Assembly (NCBI GenBank): GCA_903839875.1
Contig: CAIMDZ010000071.1
Location: forward strand, 1 to 64,000
DNA: 64,000 nucleotides
Source of the DNA: an uncultured Bacteroidota bacterium
GTDB taxonomy: Bacteria > Bacteroidota > Bacteroidia > Chitinophagales > Chitinophagaceae
Direction: 5' to 3'
The position numbers were made by a program, and so were the translations under genes. The notes under the pieces were generated by a model that did no database searches, was not told the DNA's origin, and saw nothing but the letters and a program-made list of their open reading frames with translations. This document shows, piece after piece, positions 1 to 8,337 of this stretch. Position 1 is the first letter of the stretch. Each line of letters starts with the position of its first letter.

Positions 1-1
1 G

Positions 2-112
2 CTATTTAAAGACTTTTGCAACGAAGCAGAAATGGAAAAGAACATTCAAATTGTAGGATTTATTTTATTATCTTCACTTATCTTCAGCGGTTGCATTCCC
101 CGGCAGCTTTAG
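2..112 (+). CDS. Possible C-terminal tail of a gene entering from the left
   Basis: An open frame runs in from the left edge and stops at 110-112. Its first part (LFKDFCNEAEMEKNIQIV) looks codon-like, but the last 13 codons overlap the 3' end of the glycosyltransferase gene on the other strand. The product is not recognisable from so short a piece. It may be the end of a convergent gene or only chance openness. Confidence 0.2.
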   Translation, partial: LFKDFCNEAEMEKNIQIVGFILLSSLIFSGCIPRQL

Positions 113-1309
113 CAACATGATTTCCGCAAAAACCACACTCCAGGCTATGATGCATGGAACAGCCTTGATCTTATACGGTTTCATGAAATGACTTTTGACA
201 TAATCCGGAAAGAAATCAGTGTTTGACAGGCTGGTAAATACAAGAACCGTCCAAAGTAGTATGGTGCGCCATACCTTCCGTGGCCTTACAAAATACCATA
301 TACCCACACCGGTAACCGCAATAATATAAGTGGGCGACTCTGCTTTATGATTAAAGATAATGACCCAGATAAGCATGGACGCAAGTATCAGCAACCTGTA
401 AACCTCATCCCGGTATAATTTGTAGCGAATGAATGGAATAAGGAATAAAAGCAAGCCTGTTATGGTTACAATTCCATTGCTACTAAACCCAAACCAGCTG
501 TTAAGCCACCCGGCTACAGACAGGCCCGTAGCGGCGGAAGCATCGGCTTTCATAAGAGTTAACCAGTTCTGATACTGCCAGGTAAGTGTGTGAAATGACG
601 TTACCAGCAACGGCACAGCAAAAAGTAATACCGTCCATAAAAAAGCGTAAAAGATAAACCTGATCTTACCGGGATAAAAAAGAAATAAGCAAAACCCTAT
701 AGCGCCATACACTTTAATGAATGTAGCCAGCACCAGCCATAATGCAGCCAGAGCCACTTTATCGCGCTGCATACAGGCATAGGCGGCAACCATCAACCCG
801 CACATCAGCCCGTTGCTCTGTGCGTTTGAAAACGAAGTAAGCAGTTCGTTAGCAATAAACCATAGCAGCAGGCATTGCGTTTTGGTATTAAACGGCAGCA
901 TGCGTATAGCTGTAAAAATGGCTATACAATTAAGCAGGTTCCAGATGGACACGCCAAGGTAGTCAGGCATCCATGCGATGGCGCCCATGAACATAGCGAA
1001 GGTGGGACTGTATTTATAAAAGTCCCAATGCTCATTGGGGTAAATGGTGTACAGGTTGAACCCATGTAGCAGGTGGTAAAAAGATTGCCGGAAAATGATG
1101 TAATTATTGTATTCGGTCAGTTGTTTACCCACAAACTGATTCATCAGTTGCGGCTGGTTCATGATATCTACAGGTATCACTTTGGGCATTACAAACGCGT
1201 GAGTACCCAGCAATATCAGTTGCACGGAAATAAACAGTGCGGCAAAAACATAAAAAAACAATAAAGTGCGCGGATTATAAAACAGCGTGCTGATCTTTTT
1301 TTGAAGCAT
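74..1309 (-). CDS. GT87-like (DUF2029) multispanning membrane glycosyltransferase, copy 1
   Basis: The 411-residue protein is hydrophobic throughout, with about ten membrane segments. It carries the conserved blocks seen in its tandem paralog at 1965-3170: DYNNYIIFRQSF-like loop (here EYNNYIIFRQSFYHL), NLYTIYP, FKYSPTFAMF, SNAQSNGLM, TFIKVYGAIGFCLF and FNHKAESPTYI. GT87 enzymes use polyprenyl-phosphate sugar donors at the outer face of the inner membrane. A longer frame begins at 1369, but the ATG at 1309 is preferred because it aligns with the N-terminus of the paralog and removes an overlap with the toxin gene. Substrate unknown. Family assignment is from overall pattern. Confidence 0.75.
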   Translation of the reverse strand: MLQKKISTLFYNPRTLLFFYVFAALFISVQLILLGTHAFVMPKVIPVDIMNQPQLMNQFVGKQLTEYNNYIIFRQSFYHLLHGFNLYTIYPNEHWDFYKYSPTFAMFMGAIAWMPDYLGVSIWNLLNCIAIFTAIRMLPFNTKTQCLLLWFIANELLTSFSNAQSNGLMCGLMVAAYACMQRDKVALAALWLVLATFIKVYGAIGFCLFLFYPGKIRFIFYAFLWTVLLFAVPLLVTSFHTLTWQYQNWLTLMKADASAATGLSVAGWLNSWFGFSSNGIVTITGLLLFLIPFIRYKLYRDEVYRLLILASMLIWVIIFNHKAESPTYIIAVTGVGIWYFVRPRKVWRTILLWTVLVFTSLSNTDFFPDYVKSHFMKPYKIKAVPCIIAWSVVFAEIMLLKLPGNATAEDK

Positions 1310-1358
1310 TATCCGTTGAAAATGTAAACAGGCGGCAAGATACGACACACGATGAAAA

Positions 1359-1667
1359 TCAGCCGCCAAATTTTAATCGTTTCGGATCCTGCAGATTGTT
1401 CCAGAATGTAACAAGCTCTATTTCTTTTTTTACCGTTCGTATGCGATAAATCAGTGTTACTTTTTTATGGACAAGAGTACCATGGATATTTTTCTTTTTG
1501 TTCAACATAATTCCAATCCTTGGTTGTCCTTCAATAAGCTGAAGTTTATCATTTACTCTTGATATGAAATTATTGACCTCCCTTTCAGTCCATTCCTTGA
1601 AAAGGTAATCCAGATTTACGTTGCAGGTCTTAACAGCTTTGACCGACCAGACTATTTTCCAGGCCAT
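1359..1667 (-). CDS. ParE/RelE-type toxin (TA locus 1)
   Basis: The 102-residue protein has the size and pattern of RelE/ParE-superfamily toxins: an N-terminal helical hairpin (YLFKEWTEREVNNFISRVNDKL), a central proline-glycine turn (EGQPRIGIML), and a beta-strand C-terminus ending in the usual xTFWNNLQDPKRL tail. It overlaps the antitoxin frame upstream by 16 bp, typical of a translationally coupled TA operon. Family members are mRNA interferases or gyrase poisons; which applies here cannot be told. The locus sits between two paralogous glycosyltransferase genes. Confidence 0.7.
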   Translation of the reverse strand: MAWKIVWSVKAVKTCNVNLDYLFKEWTEREVNNFISRVNDKLQLIEGQPRIGIMLNKKKNIHGTLVHKKVTLIYRIRTVKKEIELVTFWNNLQDPKRLKFGG

Positions 1668-1921
1668 ACTTTGAGCATCTTAATGGCTTCTTCATGTGGT
1701 ATTCCTTCTCCTCGGTCCAATTGTTCAAGACCTTCAAGAACATCCGCTTTTGCGGCTTCGCTCATGCCATGAGGCCAGGTCCATTCATCTTCGTCAGATT
1801 CTGTGTCATCCTCCAGATCAGCTCCCAGCATTGCACGAACGGCTTTTAACATGCGCTCATCCGCATGGTCAACATACTTTTTTACTTCTTTTCGCAGACT
1901 CTTTATTTCGATGGCGGTCAT
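1652..1921 (-). CDS. Antitoxin of TA locus 1 (addiction-module component type)
   Basis: An 89-residue acidic protein. Its N-terminus (KKYVDHADERMLKAVRAML) closely resembles that of the antitoxin at 10201-10458 (HQYIDHADDKKVQAI). Its C-terminus (VLEGLEQLDRGEGIPHEEA) fits the helical toxin-wrapping tail of this antitoxin family. It precedes and overlaps the toxin gene. An exact TAACTTTG -7 box lies 23 bp upstream of the ATG. Confidence 0.7.
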   Translation of the reverse strand: MTAIEIKSLRKEVKKYVDHADERMLKAVRAMLGADLEDDTESDEDEWTWPHGMSEAAKADVLEGLEQLDRGEGIPHEEAIKMLKVWPGK

Positions 1922-1943
1922 AATTTTAATAATTGAAACTTAC

Positions 1944-1951
1944 CAAAGTTA
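1944..1951 (-). promoter_or_regulatory. -7 promoter box of TA locus 1
   Basis: The minus strand reads TAACTTTG, an exact match to the Bacteroidota TAnnTTTG element, 22 bp before the antitoxin ATG at 1921. No convincing -33 TTTG was found. Confidence 0.5.
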
Positions 1952-1964
1952 CGAAAATAAGGAA

Positions 1965-3170
1965 TCAGGTAAGAGCCGGTACGGTAATCTCTGAGTTCAG
2001 ATTACCTGGCCCGCCTTTCTGCATCCGCAACAACCCGGCAAAAACCACGCACCACGCAATTATACACGGGATAGATTTGATATTGTAGGGCTCAAAAAAA
2101 CGTTCTTTTATAATCGGCGGGAAAAGGTCGGTTACCGAAAGGGAGGTGAAAAGGAAGACACACCCCATTAGTATATCCCGCCACAATTGCCTGGGTCCGG
2201 AAAAATACCAAATCGCAGCTCCCGCCACAGCGATGATAAATGTAGGCGACTCCGCTTTATGGTTGAATATTACAACCCAAATCAGAATGAATGCCAGCAT
2301 TTTGAGCTTAAAGAGCTCATCCTGATAGAGCGAAATGCGCAAGAACGGAATAATGAAGCACAACAACCCCGCAAGTATTACAATACTCTTGCCCTTACTT
2401 ATCCCGAACCAGCTATGCAACCACCCCATCACCGACAATCCGTAAGATGCAGATTCATCGGCCAGCATCATAGCGCCCCAGTTCTGGTATTGCCATACCA
2501 GTGTATGAAATGGCACTACCGCAAGCGGCAACACAGTAAAAATTATTGTCCAGGCAGCAGCATATACAATGAACTTGATTTTATCAGGGTAAAAAAGGAA
2601 AAGACAAAAACCTACGGCGCCATACACCTTAATGAAAGTAGCCAACACAAGCCATAGCGTTGCCCATTGCACCTTGCCGCGCTGCAATGATGTAAATGCA
2701 CCTATCAGCAGGCCCGCCATCAGCCCATTACTTTGAGAATTTTGAATTGAAGTCAGCAGTTCCAGTATCAAAAAAATAAGAAGCTTGTTTTGAGCAACAA
2801 CTTTCAATGGCAGCGCACGTATCGCAAAATATAGCGCTAGTACATTTACAACGTTCCAGATAATTAATCCGGCCATATCCGGCATCCATGCCAGCGACCC
2901 TATAAAAAGCGCAAACGTGGGGCTGTATTTAAAAAGATCCCACTGCTCTGCCGGATAAAGTGTATAAAGATTTTGCCCCGAAATAAGGTGAAAAAAGGAC
3001 TGCCTGAAAATTACATAGTTATTATAGTCGGTATAAGCCCGGCCCGCGAAAAAATGCGCAGGAACCAGTATTAACTGCACGCTTGCTACAACGGCTATAA
3101 AAACATAGACATACAATAGCCCTCCCGGCGACGAAATAAATTTTCGTAAATACTGCAACAAAATACGCAT
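1965..3170 (-). CDS. GT87-like (DUF2029) membrane glycosyltransferase, copy 2
   Basis: A 401-residue multispanning protein, clearly paralogous to 74-1309 along its whole length (shared DYNNYVIFRQSFFHL, NLYTLYP, FKYSPTFALF, TFIKVYGAVGFCLFLFYP, FNHKAESPTFII). About ten membrane helices are visible, with the conserved soluble loop near residues 45-80 expected to hold the catalytic acidic residue of GT-C enzymes. Both copies are on the same strand with a TA pair between them, so this looks like a tandem duplication. Acceptor and sugar unknown. Confidence 0.75.
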   Translation of the reverse strand: MRILLQYLRKFISSPGGLLYVYVFIAVVASVQLILVPAHFFAGRAYTDYNNYVIFRQSFFHLISGQNLYTLYPAEQWDLFKYSPTFALFIGSLAWMPDMAGLIIWNVVNVLALYFAIRALPLKVVAQNKLLIFLILELLTSIQNSQSNGLMAGLLIGAFTSLQRGKVQWATLWLVLATFIKVYGAVGFCLFLFYPDKIKFIVYAAAWTIIFTVLPLAVVPFHTLVWQYQNWGAMMLADESASYGLSVMGWLHSWFGISKGKSIVILAGLLCFIIPFLRISLYQDELFKLKMLAFILIWVVIFNHKAESPTFIIAVAGAAIWYFSGPRQLWRDILMGCVFLFTSLSVTDLFPPIIKERFFEPYNIKSIPCIIAWCVVFAGLLRMQKGGPGNLNSEITVPALT

Positions 3171-3189
3171 TCGGTATTTAAAAAGGTTT

Positions 3190-3272
3190 GGGTAATACTA
3201 CAAACAATAATGCAATATTTATGCCATTTTTTGAAGAAAGCATAAATATTGCATTGTAACAGAGTATTACCC
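3190..3272. repeat. Long imperfect inverted repeat between thiolase and GT87 copy 2
   Basis: Arms GGGTAATACT (3190-3199) and AGTATTACCC (3263-3272) enclose a second perfect 16-bp pair, AATGCAATATTTATGC (3209-3224) and GCATAAATATTGCATT (3240-3255), with a 15-nt loop. Downstream of the thiolase stop on the minus strand it could act as a terminator or processing hairpin; its two-level symmetry also resembles a very small MITE. Confidence 0.7.
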
Positions 3273-3287
3273 GTTTCTCATTCGGCA

Positions 3288-3340
3288 TCACCCGCTCCTT
3301 TGGAAGTCAATCCCGATCTTTCATCGGGATAGGCAGGGGT
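3288..3340. repeat. Gene-end palindromic repeat with ATCCCGAT hairpin
   Basis: CACCCGCTCC pairs loosely with GGCAGGGGTG around an inner perfect hairpin ATCCCGAT-CTTTC-ATCGGGAT (3310-3330). The inner TCCCGAT/ATCGGGA element recurs at the 3' end of hemD (24312-24337) and in part after hemL. It lies just past the thiolase stop codon. Confidence 0.6.
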
Positions 3341-3345
3341 GAGGT

Positions 3346-4524
3346 CTAAACAAGTTCCACTACTACAGCGCTCGCACCGCCACCGCCATTGCAGATACCT
3401 GCAGCGCCATACTTAGCGCCCTTCTGTTTTAATACATTGATAAGTGTTGCTATGATGCGCGCACCGCTTGCCCCCAGCGGATGTCCCATTGCCACAGCGC
3501 CACCATTCACATTCACCTGTTCCGGTTTCAGCTTCATAATGCGTGTGTTCACAATGCCAACCGTACTGAAAGCCTCATTCAATTCGAAGAACGAAATATC
3601 TTCCATCTTCAGTCCTGCTTTTGCTACTGCCTTAGGCACAGCCAGCGATGGAGTAGTGGTAAACCACTCGGGCGCCTGCTCTGCATCGGCATAGCCTATC
3701 AGCTTTGCAATTGGCTTTAAACCCAGCGCTTCAGCTTTTTCTTTGCTCATAAGCACGAGTGCCGCTGCACCATCATTCATGGTACTGCTGTTGGCGGCAG
3801 TAGCTGTCCCGTCTTTTGTAAAGGCAGGACGCAGGCCGGGTATCTTATCATACTTCACATTCCATGGATTTTCGTCCTTTGTCACCTTGATGGGATCGCC
3901 TTTTTTCTGAGGTACTTCCACAGGTATTACTTCATTATCAAACCTGCCGGCTTCCCATGCCGCCTGGGCGCGTTTGAAGCTTTCTATCGCAAAGGCATCC
4001 TGCTCCTCGCGGGTGATATTCATTTCTTTAGCACAAAGGTCGGCACAGTTACCCATGGGGTAGTTATGGTACACATCTGTCAGGCCATCCTTTGCAAGAC
4101 CGTCTATCAGGGTCACATTTCCGTATTTATTACCCCAACGCAGATTTTCATTATAGAATGGCACATTGCTCATGCTTTCCATTCCACCGGCTACCACCAC
4201 ATCGGCATCACCAAGCATGATGGACTGCGCGCCAAGTATCACTGCCTTCATACCGCTGGCGCAAACCTTGTTTATCGTTGTACACGGTACATTGTCCGGT
4301 ATGCCTGCGAAACGGGCCGCCTGCCTTGCGGGCGCCTGTCCCAGGTTGGCTTGCAGCACACTGCCCATAAGTACCTCATTTACGCTGTCAGCATTAACAC
4401 CTGCCTTCTCCAAAGCTCCCTTAATGGCTATTGAACCCAGTTTGGTAGATGAAAGATCTTTCAGTGAGCCACCCCATGCACCAAGGGGAGTACGCACTGC
4501 CGAAATAATATATACTTCTGTCAT
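3346..4524 (-). CDS. atoB: Acetyl-CoA C-acetyltransferase (thiolase)
   Basis: A 392-residue type II thiolase. It catalyses condensation of two acetyl-CoA to acetoacetyl-CoA or the reverse thiolysis. The acyl-accepting Cys88 sits in NKVCASGMKAV; the C-terminal active-site elements are GGAVAMGHPLGASGAR (His) and GICNGGGGAS (Cys). Length is standard for biosynthetic/ketolytic thiolases. It stands alone, with an exact TAACTTTG box 20 bp before the ATG, so it is probably transcribed as a single gene. Whether it serves fatty-acid degradation, ketone-body use or mevalonate synthesis cannot be decided here; the DXP gene dxs later in the window argues against the mevalonate route. Confidence 0.95.
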   Translation of the reverse strand: MTEVYIISAVRTPLGAWGGSLKDLSSTKLGSIAIKGALEKAGVNADSVNEVLMGSVLQANLGQAPARQAARFAGIPDNVPCTTINKVCASGMKAVILGAQSIMLGDADVVVAGGMESMSNVPFYNENLRWGNKYGNVTLIDGLAKDGLTDVYHNYPMGNCADLCAKEMNITREEQDAFAIESFKRAQAAWEAGRFDNEVIPVEVPQKKGDPIKVTKDENPWNVKYDKIPGLRPAFTKDGTATAANSSTMNDGAAALVLMSKEKAEALGLKPIAKLIGYADAEQAPEWFTTTPSLAVPKAVAKAGLKMEDISFFELNEAFSTVGIVNTRIMKLKPEQVNVNGGAVAMGHPLGASGARIIATLINVLKQKGAKYGAAGICNGGGGASAVVVELV

Positions 4525-4543
4525 TTTAGTTTTTTTAGTGGCG

Positions 4544-4551
4544 CAAAGTTA
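4544..4551 (-). promoter_or_regulatory. -7 promoter box of the thiolase gene
   Basis: TAACTTTG on the minus strand, 19 bp upstream of the ATG at 4524, an exact TAnnTTTG match giving a short leader of about 15 nt. Confidence 0.5.
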
Positions 4552-4711
4552 TGCAAAAGGGGGAAGTGTTTTTCATGATTTTAAGCATGTATTACAGGAT
4601 ATGTTATTATTTGGGCTTATTTCATTCCCTGGACTATGCCTTCACAACTTTCCTCACAACACGCTCACCAGCAACCGACAGGCTGGCTCCCGAAGGATAC
4701 TCGCGCATACG

Positions 4712-4790
4712 CAACACACTCCCCTCCTGTTTTTAGGAGGGGATGATTAATTCAAACCGAAGGATTTGAATTAAACGGGGGTGGTCTTCT
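4712..4790. repeat. Double-hairpin gene-end repeat
   Basis: Two hairpins lie side by side: CCCCTCCT-GTTTTT-AGGAGGGG (4721-4742) and AATTCAAA-ccgaagga-TTTGAATT (4749-4772), followed by ACGGGGGTGG. It directly follows the stop of the NHL-repeat gene on the minus strand and may terminate it, although there is no clean T-run. It belongs to the same general class of gene-end repeats seen throughout the window. Confidence 0.55.
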
Positions 4791-4795
4791 CGCGC

Positions 4796-7513
4796 CTACT
4801 CCTTCACCACCTTCCGCACCACACTTCCACCCTCACCCCGCAACATCACATAATACAACCCCGCCGGTAACAACTTCACATTTAATTTAGTTTCCGTACC
4901 GATCACTGCCTGTTGCAGCAATAGTTGCCCCATTGTGTTTGTAACTGTGAATGATGTGTAGAAATCCTTATCACATTTTATGGTCAGCTCATCATTTGCA
5001 GGATTAGGATAAATCTCCACACTACCACCATTCGCTACCTTTCGTACCCCCGTCGGACACCCAATTGTATTTCCTACCAAATTGGTCATCACCACCGGGT
5101 TATCATCAAAATAAATACCCGCACGGTTTAGTATATCAGTGCCGTCAGTCAAGCCATTCTTCACATTGATATTGAAGATAACCATTCCATCGCACTGTCC
5201 GTGATGAGAGCTGTCCAGGAGATTGATCCCCGGAAAATCGAACTTGATAATATTAATTCCGCCGTCTTTGAGTATCGTAGTGTACATTTCTGCCGATGCA
5301 GCAACAATCCGCATTGATCTGGGGTCCACATTATCCGATAAAGTATCCAGCACATAGATATTAAATGCAGTATCATTACCGGTATTCTCAAAGCGGATAT
5401 TATATTCCAGGTTATTGCTACCGGGAACTATACAGCCGGAGGACATCACTTCTAGCCAATTTTGGTCGAGCGATGCATTTACAGTGTCTACCCTGATCAC
5501 CACGTTGTCCACAGGATTAATATCGCCTGCCGTTGGACTGATAAAGTAGTTCGTATTTGCGGTGTCCCCCGGGGCATAGTAGATGCCGGCACTGCGTAAT
5601 ACCCCGCTAATCAAAAAAGGCTGCGCCATAAAGGCTGAAAGTGTAGATATGTTCCAGGTAATATTACCGCCAGATATTGATGTAGGCACAGGATAAAAAT
5701 AGAGATAACTGGCAAACTTTGGACTCAATTGCATTGTGATTGTCGCAGTTGGTGGGATACAAAATGTATTCATTGCTAAAATTTGCCCATAGAAACTATG
5801 TGGACCGGCTCTGAAAGAAGCAAATACCTTCAGATCATATCCTGGTGTTGAACTACAGTATAACCCTACATATTTCCCCTCGGGCGAATAACTCGTACCA
5901 CTTATTGTATCATTCATAACGCCGGTAACCGGACACGCAGGGAGTAGGCCGGGGGAAAGTGAAATCACTTTGAATGAATATACCGTCCCAACAGGTCCGT
6001 ATCCTGTATAATTCAATCCACTCATGCATCCAAGCGTATCTATGGCAATCCCGGCAGAATCTACTTCAACAGTTATCGGCTGAAAGACCGCAGGGTCTAG
6101 GCCATCCTTTATACAGTTATAATTTGCATCATAATAGAATTTTAATAAAAACGAATTACATAGAGCATGGACATAGGTATAATGGATGCTGTCAATCGCT
6201 ATCCCGATTCCATTGTATAAAACATGCTTCACCGAATAACTGCCCGAATTAGGATAAATATGACTGATGGAGAGAGTTCCGCTGTAAGGCACAACCGAAG
6301 AATCTGTATAACCACTTCCAAAACAGGACTTAACATACATTCCTGCCGAGTAATGGTTAGGCACAATTGTGATGTTGGGACCAGAACAATTAGGAAAAAC
6401 ATAAACTGAAAAGCTATCAGCAGTATAATTAGGTGTAAACTGCACTTTCCTGATTAAATTGCTCGCTTCCTCGCTCACATAAAGATTGTTGTTCGCATCA
6501 GTGAAAGAACAGTTAGGATGGTGAATCGAGGCCGCCATAGCAAGTCCAAAATCACCCGCACATCCGGGAAAGCCGTTTCCTGTGATCGTTGTAATAGTTC
6601 CCGTTCCGTCTACTTTCCGCACTACATTATTACTGAAATCCGAAATAAAAACATTACCGGCATTATCTGCAAATGCAGAGCCGTTAACTCTGGTAATCCG
6701 TGCGGCTGTTGCCGGCCCGCCGTCGCCGCTGTAGCCCGCAGTTCCCGTTCCCGCTATTGTCGAAATGACTCCTGCAGTATTCACTTTACGAACGCGGCTG
6801 TTTCCAAAATCTCCAACATACAAATTCCCAAGGTTATCCACCGCTATACTTGTGGCACTATCAATTTGCGCAGCGGTAGCCGGCCCGCCATCACCGCTAA
6901 ATCCATGTACTCCGGTTCCCGCTACCGTTGTAATAATACCCGAACCATCTATTTTCCGTATGCGGAAATTCAGATAATCCGACACAAACAGATTGCCTGC
7001 ACCATCAACACATATACCACATGGCACATTCAGTTTCGCAGCGATAGCAAGCCCGCCGTCACCGCTGTATCCGGCTGTACCATATCCGGCAACCGTGGAT
7101 ATAATGCCTGCGGCGTCTATTTTACGTACACGGTTGTTGTGCAGATCCGCCACGTACACATTGCCCGCATTATCGCCTGTTACACCCTGTGCATAATTCA
7201 ACATCGCTGCCGTCGCCGGTCCGCCGTCACCGCTAAATCCGGCAACACCCGTTCCGGCAATAGTAGAGATGATGCCTGCCGCATTCACCCTTCGCACACA
7301 ATTATTACCTGCTTCCGAAATATATAAATTGCCGGCATTGTCCTTCCATACCGAAGTAGGAAAGTTCAGCGCCGCCGCAGTGGCTGGCCCGTTATCTCCG
7401 GAATAGGCCGCAAAACCATTCCCTGCAATGGTAGTAATGATCTGCGCCCCGCAGCGGGCATTACAGAATAGTGCTAACAATACCGCACTCAGAACCAAGT
7501 ATACTTTTTTCAT
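4796..7513 (-). CDS. Secreted NHL-repeat protein with T9SS sorting domain
   Basis: 905 residues. A signal peptide (about 1-23, ending CGAQ) is followed by six NHL beta-propeller repeats of about 56 residues (about 24-360), each with the pattern I-ST-IAG-G-GY-GDGGPATAA and a following DNAGN-Y-AD--NN-RVRK. A middle region (about 370-650) has no recognisable family. Residues about 660-810 (NNLEYNIRFENTGNDTAF, FDDNPVVMTN) fit the bacterial repeat domain (DUF7619/DUF11-like) that usually precedes sorting signals. The last 75 residues are a type A T9SS domain (VEIYPNPANDELTI, GQLLLQQ, LPAGLYYVML). Likely exported through the outer membrane and attached at the surface or released. The NHL repeats are also near-repeats at DNA level. 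Confidence 0.9.
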   Translation of the reverse strand: MKKVYLVLSAVLLALFCNARCGAQIITTIAGNGFAAYSGDNGPATAAALNFPTSVWKDNAGNLYISEAGNNCVRRVNAAGIISTIAGTGVAGFSGDGGPATAAMLNYAQGVTGDNAGNVYVADLHNNRVRKIDAAGIISTVAGYGTAGYSGDGGLAIAAKLNVPCGICVDGAGNLFVSDYLNFRIRKIDGSGIITTVAGTGVHGFSGDGGPATAAQIDSATSIAVDNLGNLYVGDFGNSRVRKVNTAGVISTIAGTGTAGYSGDGGPATAARITRVNGSAFADNAGNVFISDFSNNVVRKVDGTGTITTITGNGFPGCAGDFGLAMAASIHHPNCSFTDANNNLYVSEEASNLIRKVQFTPNYTADSFSVYVFPNCSGPNITIVPNHYSAGMYVKSCFGSGYTDSSVVPYSGTLSISHIYPNSGSYSVKHVLYNGIGIAIDSIHYTYVHALCNSFLLKFYYDANYNCIKDGLDPAVFQPITVEVDSAGIAIDTLGCMSGLNYTGYGPVGTVYSFKVISLSPGLLPACPVTGVMNDTISGTSYSPEGKYVGLYCSSTPGYDLKVFASFRAGPHSFYGQILAMNTFCIPPTATITMQLSPKFASYLYFYPVPTSISGGNITWNISTLSAFMAQPFLISGVLRSAGIYYAPGDTANTNYFISPTAGDINPVDNVVIRVDTVNASLDQNWLEVMSSGCIVPGSNNLEYNIRFENTGNDTAFNIYVLDTLSDNVDPRSMRIVAASAEMYTTILKDGGINIIKFDFPGINLLDSSHHGQCDGMVIFNINVKNGLTDGTDILNRAGIYFDDNPVVMTNLVGNTIGCPTGVRKVANGGSVEIYPNPANDELTIKCDKDFYTSFTVTNTMGQLLLQQAVIGTETKLNVKLLPAGLYYVMLRGEGGSVVRKVVKE

Positions 7514-8337
7514 AAGAAAATATTTAGGTCATTTCCAAAAAACAAAAAAATAGCGAAGGGAGGAAATAATAGCCAGGCTGGTATATCGTAGATTTATGCT
7601 TACTGCAAGTTACTAACTAAAATACCTTAACAATAAGATAATTTTACAAATTATTAAAAATGTAAAATAACATTCATCATCTAAGGAATTATTTTGTCGC
7701 CGTTCCTAATACAAAGTACCGGGCGCTCCCTTAATTCATCACGCTTCCTATCATCCCTTCTTTATCCTATAAATCAGAGTCCTAATATCACCCTTCTACA
7801 CATATTAAATAAATATTTCTTCACGTATTCATGTTGCATTTATAAAATATTTATCCACATTATTTGGAAATGTCAAATAATATTCATACATTTGTTGTTA
7901 TTCTAGGATTTTAAAATAAATTAATAATTATGTAAATGCAATAGCGAAAAGAGATAAATATATTTCATGTTATTTTGTTTTGCAACTTTTGCCAAATAAC
8001 CTATTAACCATTTACCTTATTTTACCTTTTTTTTACCTTTTTTGGAAGTAAATTATTACATTTTTACATTTTAAAATAAATTACATGACTGATTATCAAT
8101 AGCTAATAGGTAAAAAGGTAAAAATCCCGGTTATTCACAGTAATTTTTACTTTTCAGCCATTTCCAGCCTCATTAAATCAACCTATCAACTATTCAACCT
8201 GTCATCATGAGCCCCGCCGAATGACAACCTATCAACTTATCAACCTGTCAACCTATCATCGTGAGCCCCGCCGAACGACAACCTATCAACCTATTAACCT
8301 ATCAACTTATCAACAAATCACCTAACTTTATCTTCTT
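7514..8337. other. AT-rich intergenic region between divergent genes
   Basis: No credible gene. It contains a copy of the TAGGAACG..GACAAAATAA repeat (7686-7709, reversed), two copies of AAATGTnAAATAAnATTCAT (7659-7678 and 7868-7887), runs of TTTTACC, and from 8176 an array of CAACCTATC-type units. The end of the array holds TAACTTTA (8323-8330), a near match to the -7 box, 8 bp before the next ATG. Confidence 0.6.
8176..8319. repeat. Degenerate short tandem array, family A (AACCTATC / AACTTATC units)
   Basis: About fifteen units of 8-10 bp (CAACCTATC, CAACTTATC, CAACCTGTC) run through this stretch. They are interrupted twice by a 25-bp element containing GAGCCCCGCCGAA flanked by TGTCAT/ATGACA-like arms (8202-8229 and 8256-8284). 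The same units recur at 10555-10576, 11689-11731 and, on the opposite strand, 28084-28156. Spacing is too short and irregular for CRISPR. Confidence 0.8.

Noticed and set aside
6518-7327. 269-residue plus-strand frame opposite the NHL repeats
   Set aside because: Antisense of a GC-patterned protein repeat; the minus-strand frame has full domain support.
7694-7906. 70-residue ORF in the AT-rich gap
   Set aside because: Low-complexity composition, no start signal, and spans dispersed repeats.
8176-8319. CRISPR-like array
   Set aside because: Units are 8-10 bp with no unique spacers and no cas genes nearby.
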